Source: Candidatus Gastranaerophilales bacterium (GTDB taxonomy: Bacteria > Cyanobacteriota > Vampirovibrionia > Gastranaerophilales > Gastranaerophilaceae). Taken from it: a stretch of 64,000 nucleotides of DNA. A program made the translations under genes and the position numbers. The stretch lies in the NCBI GenBank assembly GCA_944323155.1, contig CALURL010000008.1, positions 1 to 64,000 of the forward strand, in the 5' to 3' direction. Every line of letters begins with the position of its first letter. The stretch's first letter is position 1. Below are positions 35,954-44,590 of the stretch, in pieces. The notes beneath the pieces are model-generated. The model worked only from the letters and a program-made list of their open reading frames with translations, did no database searches and was not told the DNA's origin.

Positions 35954-36991
35954 ATGTTTAGAAAATTTTTGGTTTTTATAGTAACACTAATACTAATTAT
36001 TGGAGGCACAACAATGAGTATGGCAAAAAGTAACGACTGGGACAAGACTTTCGCAAAAAGCGATAAGATTGATGTAAAAAAAGTAAGTTTTAAAAACAGA
36101 TATGGAATAACACTTGTTGGAGACTTATATACACCAAAACATAAATCTTCAGACAAAATGGCTGCAATAGCTGTAAGCGGTCCTTTTGGAGCCGTGAAAG
36201 AACAAGCCTCTGGATTATATGCACAAAACATGGCAGAACGAGGTTTTATAACATTAGCATTTGATCCTTCCTATACAGGCGAAAGCGGAGGAGAACCGCG
36301 AAATGTTGCTTCTCCGGATATTAATACAGAAGACTTTAGTGCAGCAGTAGATTTTTTAAGCAATCAGCCTGACGTTGATCCTGATAAAATTGGGATTATC
36401 GGAATATGCGGCTTTGGCGGTTTTGGAATAAATGCTGCTGCAATGGATACAAGAATTAAAGCTACTGTTGCATCTACAATGTATGATATGACAAGAGTTT
36501 CTGCTAAAGGGTATTTTGATGCAATGGACGAAAAAGCCCGCTATGAATTAAAAGAATCTCTTAACAAACAAAGAACAGAAGATTTCAAAAACGGGACTTA
36601 CGCTAAGGCTCCAGGGCTTCCAGAAAAACTAACAGGTGAAGAACCTCAATTTGTAAAAGATTACTATGGATATTACAAAACTCCACGCGGATTCCATAAA
36701 CGCTCAATAAATTCTAACGGAAACTGGAACACTACATCATCATTGTCTTTAATCAATATGCCGATATTACAGTATAGTGGAGAAATTAAAAACGCAGTAC
36801 TAATTATTCACGGAGAAAAAGCTCACAGCCGCTATTTTGGAGAAGATGCGTTTAAAAAACTTAAAGGCGATAATAAAGAATTATTAATTGTTGATGGGGC
36901 AAATCACGTTGATTTATACGACAATTTAGATAAAATACCGTTTGATAAAATGGAAGAATTTTTCACAAAATATCTAAAGGAGAATAAATAA
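35954..36991 (+). CDS. Exported alpha/beta hydrolase (dienelactone-hydrolase-like)
   Basis: The 345-residue protein has a signal peptide (LVFIVTLILIIGGTTMSMA) and an alpha/beta hydrolase core. The nucleophile elbow GICGFGGFG (near 153-161) has Cys where most esterases have Ser, as in dienelactone hydrolases. Further conserved segments are FDPSYTGESGGEPR, VLIIHGEKAHSRYF and the catalytic His in DGANHVDLYD. A GAGGT ribosome site precedes the start. It overlaps the following cupin gene and heads a three-gene operon of exported proteins. Confidence 0.87.
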   Translation: MFRKFLVFIVTLILIIGGTTMSMAKSNDWDKTFAKSDKIDVKKVSFKNRYGITLVGDLYTPKHKSSDKMAAIAVSGPFGAVKEQASGLYAQNMAERGFITLAFDPSYTGESGGEPRNVASPDINTEDFSAAVDFLSNQPDVDPDKIGIIGICGFGGFGINAAAMDTRIKATVASTMYDMTRVSAKGYFDAMDEKARYELKESLNKQRTEDFKNGTYAKAPGLPEKLTGEEPQFVKDYYGYYKTPRGFHKRSINSNGNWNTTSSLSLINMPILQYSGEIKNAVLIIHGEKAHSRYFGEDAFKKLKGDNKELLIVDGANHVDLYDNLDKIPFDKMEEFFTKYLKENK

Positions 36992-37446
36992 TGAAAAAAT
37001 TATTATTTATAATATCATTACTACTAATGACCGGAGGAAGTTTAGCTATGGCAGAAGAATTAAATCAACCATTTGCGCTAGGAGAAATTAATCCTTATAG
37101 CAAATATTTTACAGGCACTACACACTTAAATAGACTTGTCGCAAAAGATGATATCTGGAATTCTTCAATAGGTAATGTCACTTTTGATAAAGGAGCAAGA
37201 ACTAATTGGCACAAGCATTCCGGCGGACAAATTTTACTTGTAACAGCCGGTGAAGGCAGATATCAGGAAAAAGGCAAAGAAATTCAAATTCTCAAAAAAG
37301 GAGACGTTGTAAAAATTCCGCCAAATGCAGAACACTGGCATGGAGCTGCTCCAAATAGCGAATTCGCTCATATTTCAATTGAGCCAAACCTTCCGAACAA
37401 TGAAACTACATGGCTTGATGCAGTAACTGATGAAGAATATAGGTAA
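36991..37446 (+). CDS. Exported cupin-domain protein
   Basis: The 151-residue protein has a signal peptide (about 1-21) and a single cupin domain. The metal-binding motif NWHKHSGGQILLVTAGEGRY (near 69-88) supplies two His and a Gln, and GDVVKIPPNAEHWHG (near 106-120) supplies the third His. Its start overlaps the hydrolase stop by one base, and the next gene starts 8 nt later. Such cupins usually bind a metal and act on small carbonyl or aromatic compounds. The substrate is unknown. Confidence 0.87.
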   Translation: MKKLLFIISLLLMTGGSLAMAEELNQPFALGEINPYSKYFTGTTHLNRLVAKDDIWNSSIGNVTFDKGARTNWHKHSGGQILLVTAGEGRYQEKGKEIQILKKGDVVKIPPNAEHWHGAAPNSEFAHISIEPNLPNNETTWLDAVTDEEYR

Positions 37447-37454
37447 GGCGGTTT

Positions 37455-38303
37455 ATGATTAGAAAAATAGTAACGATATTTTTAGCATTAATGCTTTCGC
37501 AAAATATTATCTTTGCGGCAGCAGTGCAAAATGAGGACAAAAACATGACAAGAACAGATATTTGTAAGGAAAATTATAAAACCCTTTTTAATGGAGAAGC
37601 TCTCACCAATGAAGGCAATGATCCTGAAATGATGAATATTCTCCAAAAATATATCTTTGGAGAAGTTTTTACTGTTGGCAAACTTGATATGAAAACAAGA
37701 GAAATGATTACTGTTGTATCTTTAACAACACAACAAACCCTGCCACAGTTAAAGTCTCACATACACGCAGCTTTGAACGTTGGAGTTACACCAATAGAAT
37801 TGAGAGAAGCAATTTACCAATGTGCTCCTTTCATAGGATTTCCAAAAACCTTGAATGCTCTTAACATACTAAACGAAGTGTTCAAAGAAAGAGGGATTAA
37901 AACTCCTCTTAAATCAACAGCCACAGTTAAAGAACAAGAAAGATATGAAAGAGGTTTTGCAATTCAAAATCCTATTTATGGAAATGAAATAAAAGAGTCA
38001 ATTTCAGGCTTGCCGGATAATATGGGCGAAGATGTTTCAATGTTCTTGACAGAAGTTTGTTTTGGAGATTTTTACACACGTGAAGGTCTGGATTTAAAAA
38101 CAAGAGAATTATTAGTAATAAGCCTTCTTGTTACGACAGGTAACACTTCTGTTCTAAAAAGCCATATAAAAGGCAGCTTAAAAATAGGAAATTCTAAAGA
38201 AACAATTACAGCAGCAATTATTCAATGTTTGCCATATGTAGGATTTCCAAATACTTTAGCAGCCTTAAGAACCATGAAAGAAGTTCTGCAGGAAGAAAAA
38301 TAG
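37455..38303 (+). CDS. Exported double carboxymuconolactone decarboxylase-like protein
   Basis: The 282-residue protein has a signal peptide (IVTIFLALMLSQNIIFAAA) and two carboxymuconolactone-decarboxylase (AhpD-like) repeats. The first is near 65-145 (TREMITVVSL..HIHAALNVGVTPIELREAI) and the second near 190-275 (TRELLVISLL..HIKGSLKIGNSKETI). Neither has the AhpD CxxC, so it is not an obvious peroxidase partner. It ends the hydrolase-cupin operon, before a hairpin terminator. A periplasmic version of this usually cytoplasmic fold is unusual. Confidence 0.85.
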   Translation: MIRKIVTIFLALMLSQNIIFAAAVQNEDKNMTRTDICKENYKTLFNGEALTNEGNDPEMMNILQKYIFGEVFTVGKLDMKTREMITVVSLTTQQTLPQLKSHIHAALNVGVTPIELREAIYQCAPFIGFPKTLNALNILNEVFKERGIKTPLKSTATVKEQERYERGFAIQNPIYGNEIKESISGLPDNMGEDVSMFLTEVCFGDFYTREGLDLKTRELLVISLLVTTGNTSVLKSHIKGSLKIGNSKETITAAIIQCLPYVGFPNTLAALRTMKEVLQEEK

Positions 38304-38318
38304 TTTATATCCAACAAA

Positions 38319-38372
38319 AATGAAATTGCTCTTCAAATTAAAATAAATTTGAAATGAAGGGCAATTTTTTTG
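38319..38372 (+). terminator. Terminator of the hydrolase-cupin-CMD operon
   Basis: Arms ATTGCTCTTCA and TGAAGGGCAAT (one mismatch) are followed by seven T. Confidence 0.7.
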
Positions 38373-38374
38373 TA

Positions 38375-38403
38375 TTGATTTATAGACTTATTTAATTTAA
38401 TAT
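38375..38403 (+). promoter_or_regulatory. EamA gene promoter with leaderless spacing
   Basis: TTGATT (38375-38380), 17 nt, TAATAT (38398-38403), 6 nt, ATG at 38410. There is no Shine-Dalgarno. Confidence 0.7.
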
Positions 38404-38409
38404 TCGGTT

Positions 38410-39291
38410 ATGCAATTAATGTTAAACTTGGGGGCAATATTTTTTAGAATTCTCTCAAATTCTTTTAGTAATGTTTTTCAAAAAAAACTGGCCTGTGAAG
38501 GTGACAATCCCGTTTATATAAATTATGTAAACTATTTAATTCTAAGTTTATTTTGTATCCCTTTTCTGTTTTTTATAGATTATAAAAACTTGTCTTTAGA
38601 ATTTTGGCTTTATGCTATTTTAGATGGGCTAAGCGGAGCATTTGCAAATAGTTTTATGGTAATGGCATTAGAACATGGAGATTTGTCTGTATTAGGGCCG
38701 ATAAACTCTTATAAGTCTGTGATAGGACTACTTGCAGGCATTATTTTGTTACATGAAGTTCCTAATATTTTTGGGATAACAGGAATTGCTCTTATAATTT
38801 TTGGAAGTTATTTTATATTTGACACGCTTGAAGAAAAATTTTCGTTAAAGGTTTTCACAAGAAAAGATATTCAATATAGAATATATGCCTTAATACTTTC
38901 TGCAATTGAAGCTGTTTTCATAAAAAAAGTTATTATACTTTCATCAATAAAAACTTCTTTTATAGCAAGCTGCATTTCTGGAGCAATTTTTTCATACTTT
39001 GTCTTGAAACTTTTTAAAATAAAATTCCGTAAAGAAATCAAAAAAATATCAAAAAAGAGTTTGGCATTCTATATTTCAACAGCTTTTTGCTTCGGAATAA
39101 TGACATATACCACAGCTTATGTATTTAAGCATATGAATGTCGGATATGCACTGTCATTATTTCAACTGTCTATAATTTTAAATCTGTTTCTTGGATATAA
39201 ACTCTTCAGAGAAACAGATATCAAGAAAAAACTTGCAGGTTCAATAATAATTCTTGCAGGTTCAACTATGATAATCCTATTCGGGCATTAA
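38410..39291 (+). CDS. EamA-type DMT transporter
   Basis: The 293-residue protein has about ten hydrophobic segments arranged as two EamA repeats. VMALEHGDLSVLGPINSYKS in the first and KHMNVGYALSLFQLS in the second are the usual helix-4-like segments of drug/metabolite transporters. The substrate cannot be told. It sits alone, with its own promoter, next to a lineage-specific gene. Confidence 0.85.
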   Translation: MQLMLNLGAIFFRILSNSFSNVFQKKLACEGDNPVYINYVNYLILSLFCIPFLFFIDYKNLSLEFWLYAILDGLSGAFANSFMVMALEHGDLSVLGPINSYKSVIGLLAGIILLHEVPNIFGITGIALIIFGSYFIFDTLEEKFSLKVFTRKDIQYRIYALILSAIEAVFIKKVIILSSIKTSFIASCISGAIFSYFVLKLFKIKFRKEIKKISKKSLAFYISTAFCFGIMTYTTAYVFKHMNVGYALSLFQLSIILNLFLGYKLFRETDIKKKLAGSIIILAGSTMIILFGH

Positions 39292-39373
39292 AAATATTTG
39301 AGAATTGTAAATAATTTTAAAGAAATCAGCAATAAAAATTTTTTAGTGATATTAAAACATATGGGATAAAACT

Positions 39374-40069
39374 ATGCTGGCACCAGTTAATCAAAAGTTT
39401 AATATTTATACCAGTGATGAATTTACTGAATTTTATCCGCCTAAGAAAAAAATTAAGCGGAAATTTGATATTACAACCTACCGTTATCACCAAAAAGAAG
39501 ATTTGTCAGTGAATTCTAAATTAAAAATTGGTTTTGGAGCCGCTTTAGGTACAATAATCCCAATGTTTTTCCTTGCAAAGCACCAGAATAAAAATATGTT
39601 TAAACTTCATTTCGGTTTAAAAGAAATGGTTTTGGTGAGCTTAGGCAGTATTGCAGGCGGTGTTGGAGCAGGACTTGCTGTTGACAAAAAAGAACACGCT
39701 AAACAAAAACTAAATGAAGGTGTATTCCAATTTTTAAACGCTTCACTTCCTCCATTGCTGGTAATGCCAGCTATTAAAGGCTGTGAAAAAGTAAAAACAT
39801 TAAACAATATGACAACAAAAGCTATTGCAACTGTCGGAGTTCTATTTGGCGGAATGAAGATTGCGGCGACTTTATCTAACGTAATTAATGATCCTAAAGA
39901 TCTTGAACCCGATAGAAAATTAACGTTTAAAGACGCATTAGCAAATATTGATGATGCATTAGGTATTTTTGTACTTGCAAAAATGCCATTCGCAAAATAT
40001 TTGCATGCGGAAAAGTTACTTCCTGCAATTTATGCCTGGTGCGGATATAGAGCAGGAGAAAGCAACTAA
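39374..40069 (+). CDS. Unknown protein with hydrophobic helices, 231 residues
   Basis: No family is recognised. It is basic, with an N-terminal polar stretch (PPKKKIKRKFD) and hydrophobic segments near residues 50-65 (KIGFGAALGTIIPMFFLA), 83-100 (VLVSLGSIAGGVGAGLAV) and 120-170. The composition resembles 705-1925 and 5895-7619. The ATG has GGGAT 8 nt upstream. The terminal amphipathic pattern suggests membrane association. Confidence 0.7.
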   Translation: MLAPVNQKFNIYTSDEFTEFYPPKKKIKRKFDITTYRYHQKEDLSVNSKLKIGFGAALGTIIPMFFLAKHQNKNMFKLHFGLKEMVLVSLGSIAGGVGAGLAVDKKEHAKQKLNEGVFQFLNASLPPLLVMPAIKGCEKVKTLNNMTTKAIATVGVLFGGMKIAATLSNVINDPKDLEPDRKLTFKDALANIDDALGIFVLAKMPFAKYLHAEKLLPAIYAWCGYRAGESN

Positions 40070-40390
40070 CTACTGGATATTCTCTATTTTTATCTTGCCT
40101 TCATCTTGAACAAATTGAGAATTTCCGTTATTTATTATTTTATGGAATAATGGTCTTTCCTTAATTGTATCTGCTTCAAGTTCTCTTTGATGTTGTTCTT
40201 TAACTTCCTGAATAGATTTTGCATCATTGTATTCCTGACGGCGGAACTCTTGATCACGAAGCATTTGCATATTTCTTGCATTTATTGCACCGGCGTCAAA
40301 AACCCCAGGATTTACAAAACCTCCGTCAAATGCTGATACGCTTTGGAAAGATACTAAAATTATTCCTGTTAATATTAAAAATTTTTTCAT
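40070..40390 (-). CDS. Small exported protein, 106 residues, unknown
   Basis: A signal peptide (FLILTGIILVSFQSVSA, about 4-20) is followed by a short Gln/Glu/Arg-rich helical region (MLRDQEFRRQEYNDAK) and a polar tail. An ATGAGG ribosome site precedes the ATG. It lies 14 nt after the SIMPL-domain gene on the same strand and may be in its operon. No family is recognised. Confidence 0.65.
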   Translation of the reverse strand: MKKFLILTGIILVSFQSVSAFDGGFVNPGVFDAGAINARNMQMLRDQEFRRQEYNDAKSIQEVKEQHQRELEADTIKERPLFHKIINNGNSQFVQDEGKIKIENIQ

Positions 40391-40404
40391 ATAAACCTCA
40401 TTAT

Positions 40405-41130
40405 CTATTTAATCTGAAAATGAATATTTGCAACTGCTGTTACTTTTTTATCAATAGTTGTAGTATCATTTATTCCCATATCAGAGACATTTGTAGAATC
40501 AACAGGAGTTATTTGGAAAACTCCCATCTGAACTGACTGAATTTTTCCAGGCTTGTTATGAGTTGCCTTTAACATAGCAGAAGCACGCTGTTTTGCATCT
40601 GTTGTTGCTTCTTGTAGCAATTCTACTTTCAAATCGGACAAATTTGAATAGAAATACTGAGGGTTCATTACGTTAATATCAATTCCTTTATCCATCAAGC
40701 TTTGAATATCAGAAGCTATTTCTTTTATTTTTTCCACGTCGGTTGAAGTTATAACAAGCGGCTGAAAGAAATTGTAGTAAGCAGCTTCTCCTGTACTGTT
40801 GCCACGCGAATCATATTTGTATGTATAATAACCGTTAGAAGATGTTTGCTCAACATCTTTAGATTGAATACCTTTTTCTTCAAGATATTTCATAACCACA
40901 GGTATTTGTTTCTGTGAAGTTTTATATGCAAGAGCTTTGTTTGCAGCTCGTATTGCAATGTTTATCTCTAATCTGCCGGAATCTGATTTTACTATTTTGT
41001 AAGCAGAACCGGTAACATAAATCGTATCTTTAGACATTGATGAAGTTACTGTCTTTGCAGCAAATATCAAGCCTAAAGCTAATATCAATGCTAAAAACAC
41101 TAACTGAAACTTTTCTAATTTTTCCAACAT
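40405..41130 (-). CDS. SIMPL-domain (DUF541) exported protein
   Basis: The 241-residue protein has an N-terminal hydrophobic anchor (FQLVFLALILALGLIFAAKTV) and a SIMPL domain. Recognisable parts are TIYVTGSAYKIVKSDSGRLE near 36-55, KYLEEKGIQSKDVEQTSS, and the second half LLQEATTDAKQRASAMLKA. Relatives are oxidative-stress-linked or membrane-anchored proteins of unknown activity. A TAGGAGTG site precedes the ATG. It faces the divergent gdhA. Confidence 0.87.
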   Translation of the reverse strand: MLEKLEKFQLVFLALILALGLIFAAKTVTSSMSKDTIYVTGSAYKIVKSDSGRLEINIAIRAANKALAYKTSQKQIPVVMKYLEEKGIQSKDVEQTSSNGYYTYKYDSRGNSTGEAAYYNFFQPLVITSTDVEKIKEIASDIQSLMDKGIDINVMNPQYFYSNLSDLKVELLQEATTDAKQRASAMLKATHNKPGKIQSVQMGVFQITPVDSTNVSDMGINDTTTIDKKVTAVANIHFQIK

Positions 41131-41190
41131 AACACACTCCTATAAACTCTAATAATAAATTTATTATAAACTACTTAAAAAAAAAATCAA

Positions 41191-41219
41191 TTGTACATAA
41201 TCAAAAAATATGCTAAAAT
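41191..41219 (+). promoter_or_regulatory. gdhA promoter
   Basis: TTGTAC (41191-41196), 17 nt, TAAAAT (41214-41219), with an extended TGC before the -10 box. The leader then carries a GGGGTG ribosome site before the ATG at 41260. Confidence 0.65.
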
Positions 41220-41259
41220 TTAAGCACAAGTTTATATTTTATAAAAACGGGGTGTTTAT

Positions 41260-42612
41260 ATGAATGAATATTTAAAAAAAGTGCTTGAAGAAACAAATAC
41301 AAAAAACAGCAATGAATTGGAGTTCCTTCAAGCGGTTGAAGAAGTTTTAACATCACTTGAGCCAGTAATTGACAATCACCCTGAATTTGAAAAAATTGCG
41401 CTTTTAGAAAGACTTGTTGAACCTGAACGAATTATAACATTCAGAGTTCCATGGCAAAATGACAATGGAGATGTTATTGTAAACCGCGGCTTTCGGGTAC
41501 AATTCAGCAGTTTAATAGGGCCTTATAAAGGAGGACTGCGCTTTGACAAAACAGTTAACCAAAGTATTATGAAATTTCTGGCATTTGAACAAATTTTCAA
41601 AAATGCACTTACGGGACTTCCTATAGGCGGCGCAAAAGGCGGCAGTGATTTCGACCCGAAAGGGAAATCAGATAATGAAATTATGAGATTTTGCCAGAGT
41701 TTTATGACAGAATTACAAAGACATATTGGTCAAGATATTGACGTTCCCGCCGGAGATATAGGAGTTGGAGAAAGAGAAATCGGTTATCTTTTCGGCCAAT
41801 ATAAAAGAATTAAAGATATATACGAAGGCGGTGTTCTTACAGGTAAAGGCCTGTCCTACGGTGGCTCTCTTGCAAGAAAAGAAGCAACAGGATATGGACT
41901 TATATATTTTATGCGGGAAATGCTTAAAGCCAATGGCAATCAAACACTTGCAGGAAAAACCGTAACTATTTCAGGGTCTGGAAATGTTGCAATTTATGCC
42001 TGTGAAAAAGCTTATGAATACGGCGCCAAAGTCGTTGCAATGAGTGATTCACAAGGCTGCATTTATGACAAAAACGGTATTAATCTTGATACAATTAAAC
42101 AAATTAAAGAAGTTGAACGCGGTAGAATTAAAGAATATCAGGATTACCACAAAGACGCGGAATATTTTGAACGCCAAAATGATGATTCTCCAATCTGGAA
42201 TATAAAAACAGATATAGCGCTTCCTTGTGCAACTCAAAATGAACTTACATTGAATTCTGCAAAAAAACTTGTTGCAAATGGAGTTATTGCAGTAGGTGAA
42301 GGGGCAAATATGCCAACTGTTAAAGAAGGAATTGAATACTTTTTACAAAATAATATTCTTTTTGCTCCAGGCAAAGCCGCAAATGCAGGCGGTGTTGCGA
42401 CATCTGCAATTGAAATGAGCCAAAATAGCATGAGATACTATATGACATTCAAAGAAGTAGACAAAAAACTTGATACAATTATGGTTAATATATTCAACTC
42501 ATGCAAAAACTATGCTGAGAAATATAAACTTGGAAATAATTACGTGGCAGGTGCTAATATTGCAGCATTCTATAAACTTGCAGAAGCAATAAAGGCTCAA
42601 GGTTTTGTTTAA
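41260..42612 (+). CDS. gdhA: Glutamate dehydrogenase (NADP-type)
   Basis: The 450-residue enzyme interconverts glutamate with 2-oxoglutarate and ammonia. The catalytic Lys lies in GGAKGGSDFDPKGKS (near 125-139). KGGLRFDKTVNQSIMKFLAF, PAGDIGVGEREIGYLFGQYK and the Rossmann motif SGSGNVAIYACEK are all present. The length and sequence style match the hexameric NADP-dependent (GdhA) class. It has its own promoter, so ammonia assimilation is likely. Confidence 0.95.
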   Translation: MNEYLKKVLEETNTKNSNELEFLQAVEEVLTSLEPVIDNHPEFEKIALLERLVEPERIITFRVPWQNDNGDVIVNRGFRVQFSSLIGPYKGGLRFDKTVNQSIMKFLAFEQIFKNALTGLPIGGAKGGSDFDPKGKSDNEIMRFCQSFMTELQRHIGQDIDVPAGDIGVGEREIGYLFGQYKRIKDIYEGGVLTGKGLSYGGSLARKEATGYGLIYFMREMLKANGNQTLAGKTVTISGSGNVAIYACEKAYEYGAKVVAMSDSQGCIYDKNGINLDTIKQIKEVERGRIKEYQDYHKDAEYFERQNDDSPIWNIKTDIALPCATQNELTLNSAKKLVANGVIAVGEGANMPTVKEGIEYFLQNNILFAPGKAANAGGVATSAIEMSQNSMRYYMTFKEVDKKLDTIMVNIFNSCKNYAEKYKLGNNYVAGANIAAFYKLAEAIKAQGFV

Positions 42613-42705
42613 AAATTTTAAAATAAAAGCAATTTTTATAAACAATTTTGTTTAATAATATTGTTAACAAAGCGAGTAGTGTAAACAGTAAAAGAAAGGA
42701 CAAAA

Positions 42706-43071
42706 ATGAAAAAACTATTTATTGTAACATTTGCCACATTTATCGGACTAACATTCGGCTTAATGAATTCAGCTTACGCATGTGATTGCGGATGCAACAA
42801 ACCAAATTGTCAGTGCGAACAACAAAAATGCGATTGTGATTGCTGCCAAAAAGGAGATTGTAACTGCGGCTCTGATTGCAAGTGTCACAAAGTACCAACT
42901 TGCAATTGTTGCGACAAATGTACTTGCGGATGCAAAGCAAAACAAGGTTTCTTTAAACGCCACAAAAAATGTGAATGCAATAAACCTGCACAGCAAACTA
43001 TAGAACAGGCAGAAAAAATTCAAAAATCCGAAGAAACTAAAGAAGTTGCTCCTGTTGAAGAAATAAAATAA
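42706..43071 (+). CDS. Cysteine-rich exported protein (metallothionein-like)
   Basis: A signal peptide (residues 1-25, IVTFATFIGLTFGLMNSAYA) is followed by 21 Cys between residues 26 and 91, mostly as C-x-C pairs and CC doublets (CDCDCC, CNCC, CTCGC). The last 30 residues are Glu/Lys-rich. The mature protein is therefore expected to bind many soft-metal ions or form many disulfides in the periplasm. No family name is assigned. A GAAAGGAC ribosome site precedes the ATG. It could be a periplasmic metal buffer. Confidence 0.75.
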   Translation: MKKLFIVTFATFIGLTFGLMNSAYACDCGCNKPNCQCEQQKCDCDCCQKGDCNCGSDCKCHKVPTCNCCDKCTCGCKAKQGFFKRHKKCECNKPAQQTIEQAEKIQKSEETKEVAPVEEIK

Positions 43072-43083
43072 TATCTTAAATAC

Positions 43084-43132
43084 AACAACAAAAGCAATTG
43101 TGATTATATCAATCACAATTGCTTTTGTTGTT
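43084..43132. terminator. Bidirectional terminator with a 22-bp perfect stem
   Basis: Arms of 22 nt at 43084-43105 and 43111-43132 pair without mismatch around the loop ATATC, with A and T at the outer ends. It serves the Cys-rich gene and the minus-strand gene ending at 43146. Confidence 0.9.
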
Positions 43133-43145
43133 AATTAAACTTTAA

Positions 43146-43610
43146 TTATTCTGCAAAAAGACTTTCTATACGTTCTTGAGAACATGCATTCGGGTCTTTT
43201 TTACGCACCTTAGATGAATTGTATTTGCAATAATTATTAACAACTTCTCTCAAAATCGCAAGCTGCCTCATATTGTAGAAAAATGCAAATTCCGCGTAAT
43301 TATAAGGGTATACATTTTTATAGTTCTCATAATCATTGTTTGTAGCTGGATATATGGATTTTTTGAAGTTAAATAAAGAACTTTCATTATCCGTACAGAA
43401 CTGATAAACACTTTTAGAAAAGAAAATATCTTTTCTGAAATTTTTCGAAATTCTGTCGCAAACAACAGTTTTGTGATAAGAATTTTGAATAGCAGCACGT
43501 CTAGCAGCTCTTGCTTTAGCATTTTCTTCTGCAGTTGCCGCAAAAGCCATATTAACCATGCCTAACATAATTAATGTTAATAATAAAATACTAAATTTAT
43601 TAAATTTCAT
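43146..43610 (-). CDS. Exported protein of unknown function, 154 residues
   Basis: A signal peptide (FSILLLTLIMLGMVNMAFA, about 5-23) is followed by a charged segment (EENAKARAARRAAIQNSYH). Four Cys lie in the mature part (near 51, 72, 127 and 142), which suggests disulfides. No family is recognised. The ATG has no good Shine-Dalgarno. Confidence 0.65.
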   Translation of the reverse strand: MKFNKFSILLLTLIMLGMVNMAFAATAEENAKARAARRAAIQNSYHKTVVCDRISKNFRKDIFFSKSVYQFCTDNESSLFNFKKSIYPATNNDYENYKNVYPYNYAEFAFFYNMRQLAILREVVNNYCKYNSSKVRKKDPNACSQERIESLFAE

Positions 43611-43734
43611 AATATATTTATTTTACACAAAAATTTATAGCCAGGCAGTATCTTAACATTTTTCAATATTATTATTAAAATAATTGAAAGATATTATTTT
43701 TTGGATATACTCAGAATGATAAGAACAAGGTCAC

Positions 43735-44559
43735 ATGGTAGTTGAAAACACGAAATTAGTAAGAGATTATGTCAATCCGTCAAGATTGCCGGATTGGGAT
43801 TATGTAATTAATCCATACACAGGTTGTACATACAAATGCACATATTGCTGCGCAGAATTCATGCAAAGATTCTCCAAACATCAAGAAGATTGGGGAGATT
43901 TTATAGATGCAAAAATTGCAACAAGAGATATTAACTTGATAAAAATTGACGGCGGAAGAATTATAATGAGTTCTGTAACAGATCCTTATAATCCTTATGA
44001 AGAAAGATATAATGTAACAAGAACTATACTTGAACAATTAAAAAACGCGAATATATCATTACATATTGTTACTAAATCAAATTTGGTTTTAAGAGACTTA
44101 GAATTGTTAAAACAATTGAAAAATGTTAGTATTGTTTTCTCCATTGCAACGACTGATGAAAACTTCAGAAAAGATATTGAACCATTTGCCCCTTCTTTTC
44201 AAGACAGACTTAATGCAATTAAAATATTACGCAATGAAGGGATTAATACAATCGCTTACATCTCTCCAATTTTTCCGGAATTAACAAACTACAAAGAAAT
44301 TATTGAATTAACAAAAGATTATGTTTCAGAATACTGGTTAGAAAACCTCAACCTTAGAGGAAGTTATAGACCAAGGATTTTAGCATATATTAATGAACAA
44401 CATCCTCTTTATTTTAACTTATACAAAGAAATATACCGGTTAAAAACATCAAATTACTGGGCAGAAAAAGAGAAAGAAATTTGTGAATACCTTAAAGAAC
44501 GAAATATTAAATACCGTAATTATTTTTATCACGAGAAAAATAGAAAATCATATAAATAA
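43735..44559 (+). CDS. SPL-family radical SAM protein
   Basis: The 274-residue protein has the radical SAM cluster motif CTYKCTYCC (near 31-39), the SAM-binding strand SSVTDPYNPYEERYN, and KSNLVLRDLELLKQL. It is related to spore photoproduct lyase and Rv2578c-type proteins, but spore photoproduct lyase itself is not implied. An AAGGT site precedes the ATG. It is alone between two terminators and may modify nucleic acid or protein. Confidence 0.88.
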   Translation: MVVENTKLVRDYVNPSRLPDWDYVINPYTGCTYKCTYCCAEFMQRFSKHQEDWGDFIDAKIATRDINLIKIDGGRIIMSSVTDPYNPYEERYNVTRTILEQLKNANISLHIVTKSNLVLRDLELLKQLKNVSIVFSIATTDENFRKDIEPFAPSFQDRLNAIKILRNEGINTIAYISPIFPELTNYKEIIELTKDYVSEYWLENLNLRGSYRPRILAYINEQHPLYFNLYKEIYRLKTSNYWAEKEKEICEYLKERNIKYRNYFYHEKNRKSYK

Positions 44560-44587
44560 CCAGTTAAATTAACTGGTTATTTTTTGT
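44557..44587. terminator. Bidirectional terminator
   Basis: The hairpin ATAACCAGTT/AACTGGTTAT with loop AAATT lies between the radical SAM gene and the end of the MlaD-like gene. It is followed by T on the plus strand. Confidence 0.8.
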
Positions 44588-44590
44588 TTT

